The position numbers and the translations under genes are program-made. From assembly GCA_030616425.1 (NCBI GenBank), contig JAUWXJ010000111.1, positions 1 to 7,833 of the forward strand: 7,833 nt of DNA. Reading direction: 5' to 3'. Source of the stretch: Desulfobacterales bacterium. Its GTDB lineage: Bacteria; Desulfobacterota; Desulfobacteria; Desulfobacterales; C00003060. Below, in pieces: positions 6,714-7,833 of the stretch (its first letter is position 1; every line of letters begins with the position of its first letter). The notes below the pieces were generated by a model, which worked only from the letters and a program-made list of their open reading frames with translations, searched no databases and was not told the DNA's origin.

Positions 6714-7565
6714 TCAGGACTTGTTGCGTAACGTTCTGAACTCCTTGACTATTCTGCGAAACAAAGGAGCTAACAGGGATGGGTGAAGCCGGTGGAGCCA
6801 CCACAGGAGGCGGACATAGAAAGGTATGGTGATGACAGCCTGGTTGCGGGCAACGCCCCGCAGGATAGCTCGCGCGGCCTGCGTTGCATCCATCAACTTG
6901 AACGGTATACGAGCAAGCATATCTTCCAGCAAAGCGAGTATATCTTCGTGCCGAGCATTAAGTACAGTAATTGCTTCATAGATGCCTGTCTGAATAAGCC
7001 CTGGACAAACGACGCTGACCTTGACGCCCAGGCCTGCCGCCTCTTGCCGTAATGACGTAGAAAGTCCAACCACGCCATGCTTGGTGGTAGCGTAAGGAGT
7101 ACCTGTTGGGTAGCCAGTCAAGCCTGCCAGGGAAGCAATGTTGACAATATGCCCGAAACCCTGCCTGACCATTAACGAGTAGGCGATGGTCGTGCCGTAA
7201 ATAACACCCCACAGGTTGACATCAACAATACTGCGCCAGTGTTCAAGACTCATGTCGCGCACCTCGCCTGCAATGGCGATACCCGCGTTGTTAAATATGT
7301 AATCAAGCCGTCCGTGTTCGGAGGCAGTCTCATCTATGAGTTTTTCTACATCCTGCGCTTGTGATACGTCGAGGTGCGCTGCCCGCGCACGGCCGCCGAT
7401 CGCAACAATAGCTGAGGCAACTTGTTGTGCTGTCTTTGTTTTGATGTCTGCCAAAATGACCACCGCGCCCCTTTGGCCCAGCTCTTCGCAGAGTGCGCGT
7501 CCGATCCCGGAAGCCCCACCGGTCACAATCGCAACTCTATCTTTGAATTGGTTGTTAATTGTCAT
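6714..7565 (-). CDS. Classical short-chain dehydrogenase/reductase (SDR family, NAD(P)-dependent)
   Basis: A 283-residue Rossmann-fold oxidoreductase. Numbered from the ATG at 7565, it has the nucleotide-binding TGGASGIG (15-22), Asp40 at the end of the second strand (which favours NAD over NADP), LDV at 65-67, NNAG (92-95) and a full catalytic tetrad Asn117, Ser145, Tyr158, Lys162 (YATTK), with the usual 13-residue Ser-Tyr spacing. PGLIQTGIY (188-196) follows the family's PG motif. After about residue 235 comes a hydrophobic and basic extension (FYVRLLWWLHRLHPSLL), longer than in the 250-residue core family, which might touch the membrane. Start choice: TTG (7571), GTG (7568) and ATG (7565) are consecutive in-frame options; a GAGGAA at 7580-7585 lies 8, 11 or 14 nt before them. 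I chose ATG, but TTG has the best spacing. It reduces or oxidises a carbonyl/alcohol whose identity the sequence does not reveal. It is probably a separate transcription unit from the export block, so a shared pathway is speculative. Confidence 0.93.
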   Translation of the reverse strand: MTINNQFKDRVAIVTGGASGIGRALCEELGQRGAVVILADIKTKTAQQVASAIVAIGGRARAAHLDVSQAQDVEKLIDETASEHGRLDYIFNNAGIAIAGEVRDMSLEHWRSIVDVNLWGVIYGTTIAYSLMVRQGFGHIVNIASLAGLTGYPTGTPYATTKHGVVGLSTSLRQEAAGLGVKVSVVCPGLIQTGIYEAITVLNARHEDILALLEDMLARIPFKLMDATQAARAILRGVARNQAVITIPFYVRLLWWLHRLHPSLLAPLFRRIVKEFRTLRNKS

Positions 7566-7761
7566 CACCAAATGATCTCTTCCTCAATGCTGGCGTGCTT
7601 TATTCCGACCATCGCGATATAGCGGTAGTCGTAGAACCTCCTCCTTTCCGTCCTGTATGACAACGCGATATTCTGCCTCCTGTGACAAACCGCAGAGGGC
7701 TACCAGCAGTCGCACAGAAAATCGGGAGCGATTTACTTCACTAGCTTCGCTTTGATAGCTA
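7566..7761 (-). other. Gap between truncated upstream gene and SDR, no convincing gene
   Basis: This stretch carries two sites on the minus strand that resemble ribosome binding sites (CAGGAGG and AAGGAGGAGG), each lacking a good downstream start at normal distance. A short open frame ends in TGG-TGA with its stop overlapping the SDR start (TGATG); from its ATG it codes for only 15 residues, and it could act as a coupling leader. A small inverted repeat TAGCT/AGCTA follows the upstream stop, without a T-run. I see no clear promoter for the SDR gene. Confidence 0.35.
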
Positions 7762-7833
7762 TTACTTCTTATCAAAGACTTCAGGGTAAAGCTTCTTTGC
7801 GCATTCAGGACAAACACTGTGGCTAAACTCCGC
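7762..7833 (-). CDS. C-terminal tail of an unidentified, probably signalling protein (partial)
   Basis: From the right edge a frame reads 23 sense codons to a TAA at 7762-7764. It ends in HSVCPECAKKLYPEVFDKK. A Cys-Pro-x-Cys followed by KKLYPE at the very end resembles the tail I associate with histidine kinases, GAF/PAS proteins and response regulators of deltaproteobacteria (HGICPxCxKKLYPE type). That is family memory, not a search. The rest of the protein lies outside the window. An overlapping 77-codon frame in another phase is judged a shadow of it. Confidence 0.6.
   Translation of the reverse strand, partial: AEFSHSVCPECAKKLYPEVFDKK

Noticed and set aside
6690..6720. Possible terminator at the end of the SDR gene
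   Set aside because: The TCCTG/CAGGA repeat leaves only a 2-base loop, includes the stop codon, and has no T-run after it.
7584..7817. 77-codon minus-strand open frame upstream of the SDR
   Set aside because: Its first 56 bases overlap, in another phase, the tail that matches a known C-terminal motif. It starts with GTG inside that tail, has no ribosome site and shows no recognisable domain.
1..7833. CRISPR array, tRNA/rRNA genes, insertion sequence or phage genes
   Set aside because: I saw no regularly spaced direct repeats, no tRNA-like cloverleaf ending, no rRNA motifs and no transposase or integrase frame on either strand.

Overview
The window comes from a Gram-negative bacterium: it encodes a beta-barrel outer-membrane protein and a periplasmic LolA-like protein, both with signal peptides. 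Three things suggest a deltaproteobacterium (Desulfobacterota) or relative: the set of neighbours, the style of the RND protein, and a CPEC...KKLYPE tail on the truncated protein at the right edge. This assignment is an inference from family resemblance, not from a search. All convincing genes lie on the minus strand, so transcription runs from high to low coordinates.

Right part (about 6714-7833). The last 23 codons of an unidentified protein, probably a signalling protein, enter from the right edge and stop at 7762. A gap of about 200 bp follows, holding only very short open frames. Next is a complete classical short-chain dehydrogenase/reductase (SDR, 6714-7565) with an intact catalytic tetrad and a hydrophobic C-terminal extension.

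Spacer (6268-6713). I see no convincing gene here. It holds a good sigma70-type promoter (TTGACT, 17 bp, TATAAA) that would start a leader of about 200 nt. A 128-codon open frame crosses the promoter and is most likely not a gene. The leader has the feel of a dispersed intergenic repeat.

Main block (1-6267). Four genes are in tandem and probably form one operon: (1) a periplasmic LolA-like 'outer membrane lipoprotein-sorting' family protein; (2) an RND/MMPL exporter of about 920 residues carrying an extra C-terminal cyclic-nucleotide-binding domain; (3) an outer-membrane beta-barrel-like protein with an acidic duplicated motif near its mature N-terminus; (4) after 110 bp, a ketoacyl-ACP synthase III (FabH-like) with an intact Cys-His-Asn triad, cut by the left edge only a few residues before its expected end. 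Genes 1-3 supply an inner-membrane pump, a periplasmic carrier and an outer-membrane component. They look like a trans-envelope route for a hydrophobic molecule. The KASIII downstream suggests, but does not prove, that the cargo is an acyl or polyketide-type lipid made by the same locus.

The features most worth attention are the cyclic-nucleotide-binding domain fused to the exporter, which could allow direct second-messenger control of transport, and the coupling of a KASIII to this export trio. The sequence does not show the substrate, and I know of no characterised system with exactly this make-up.
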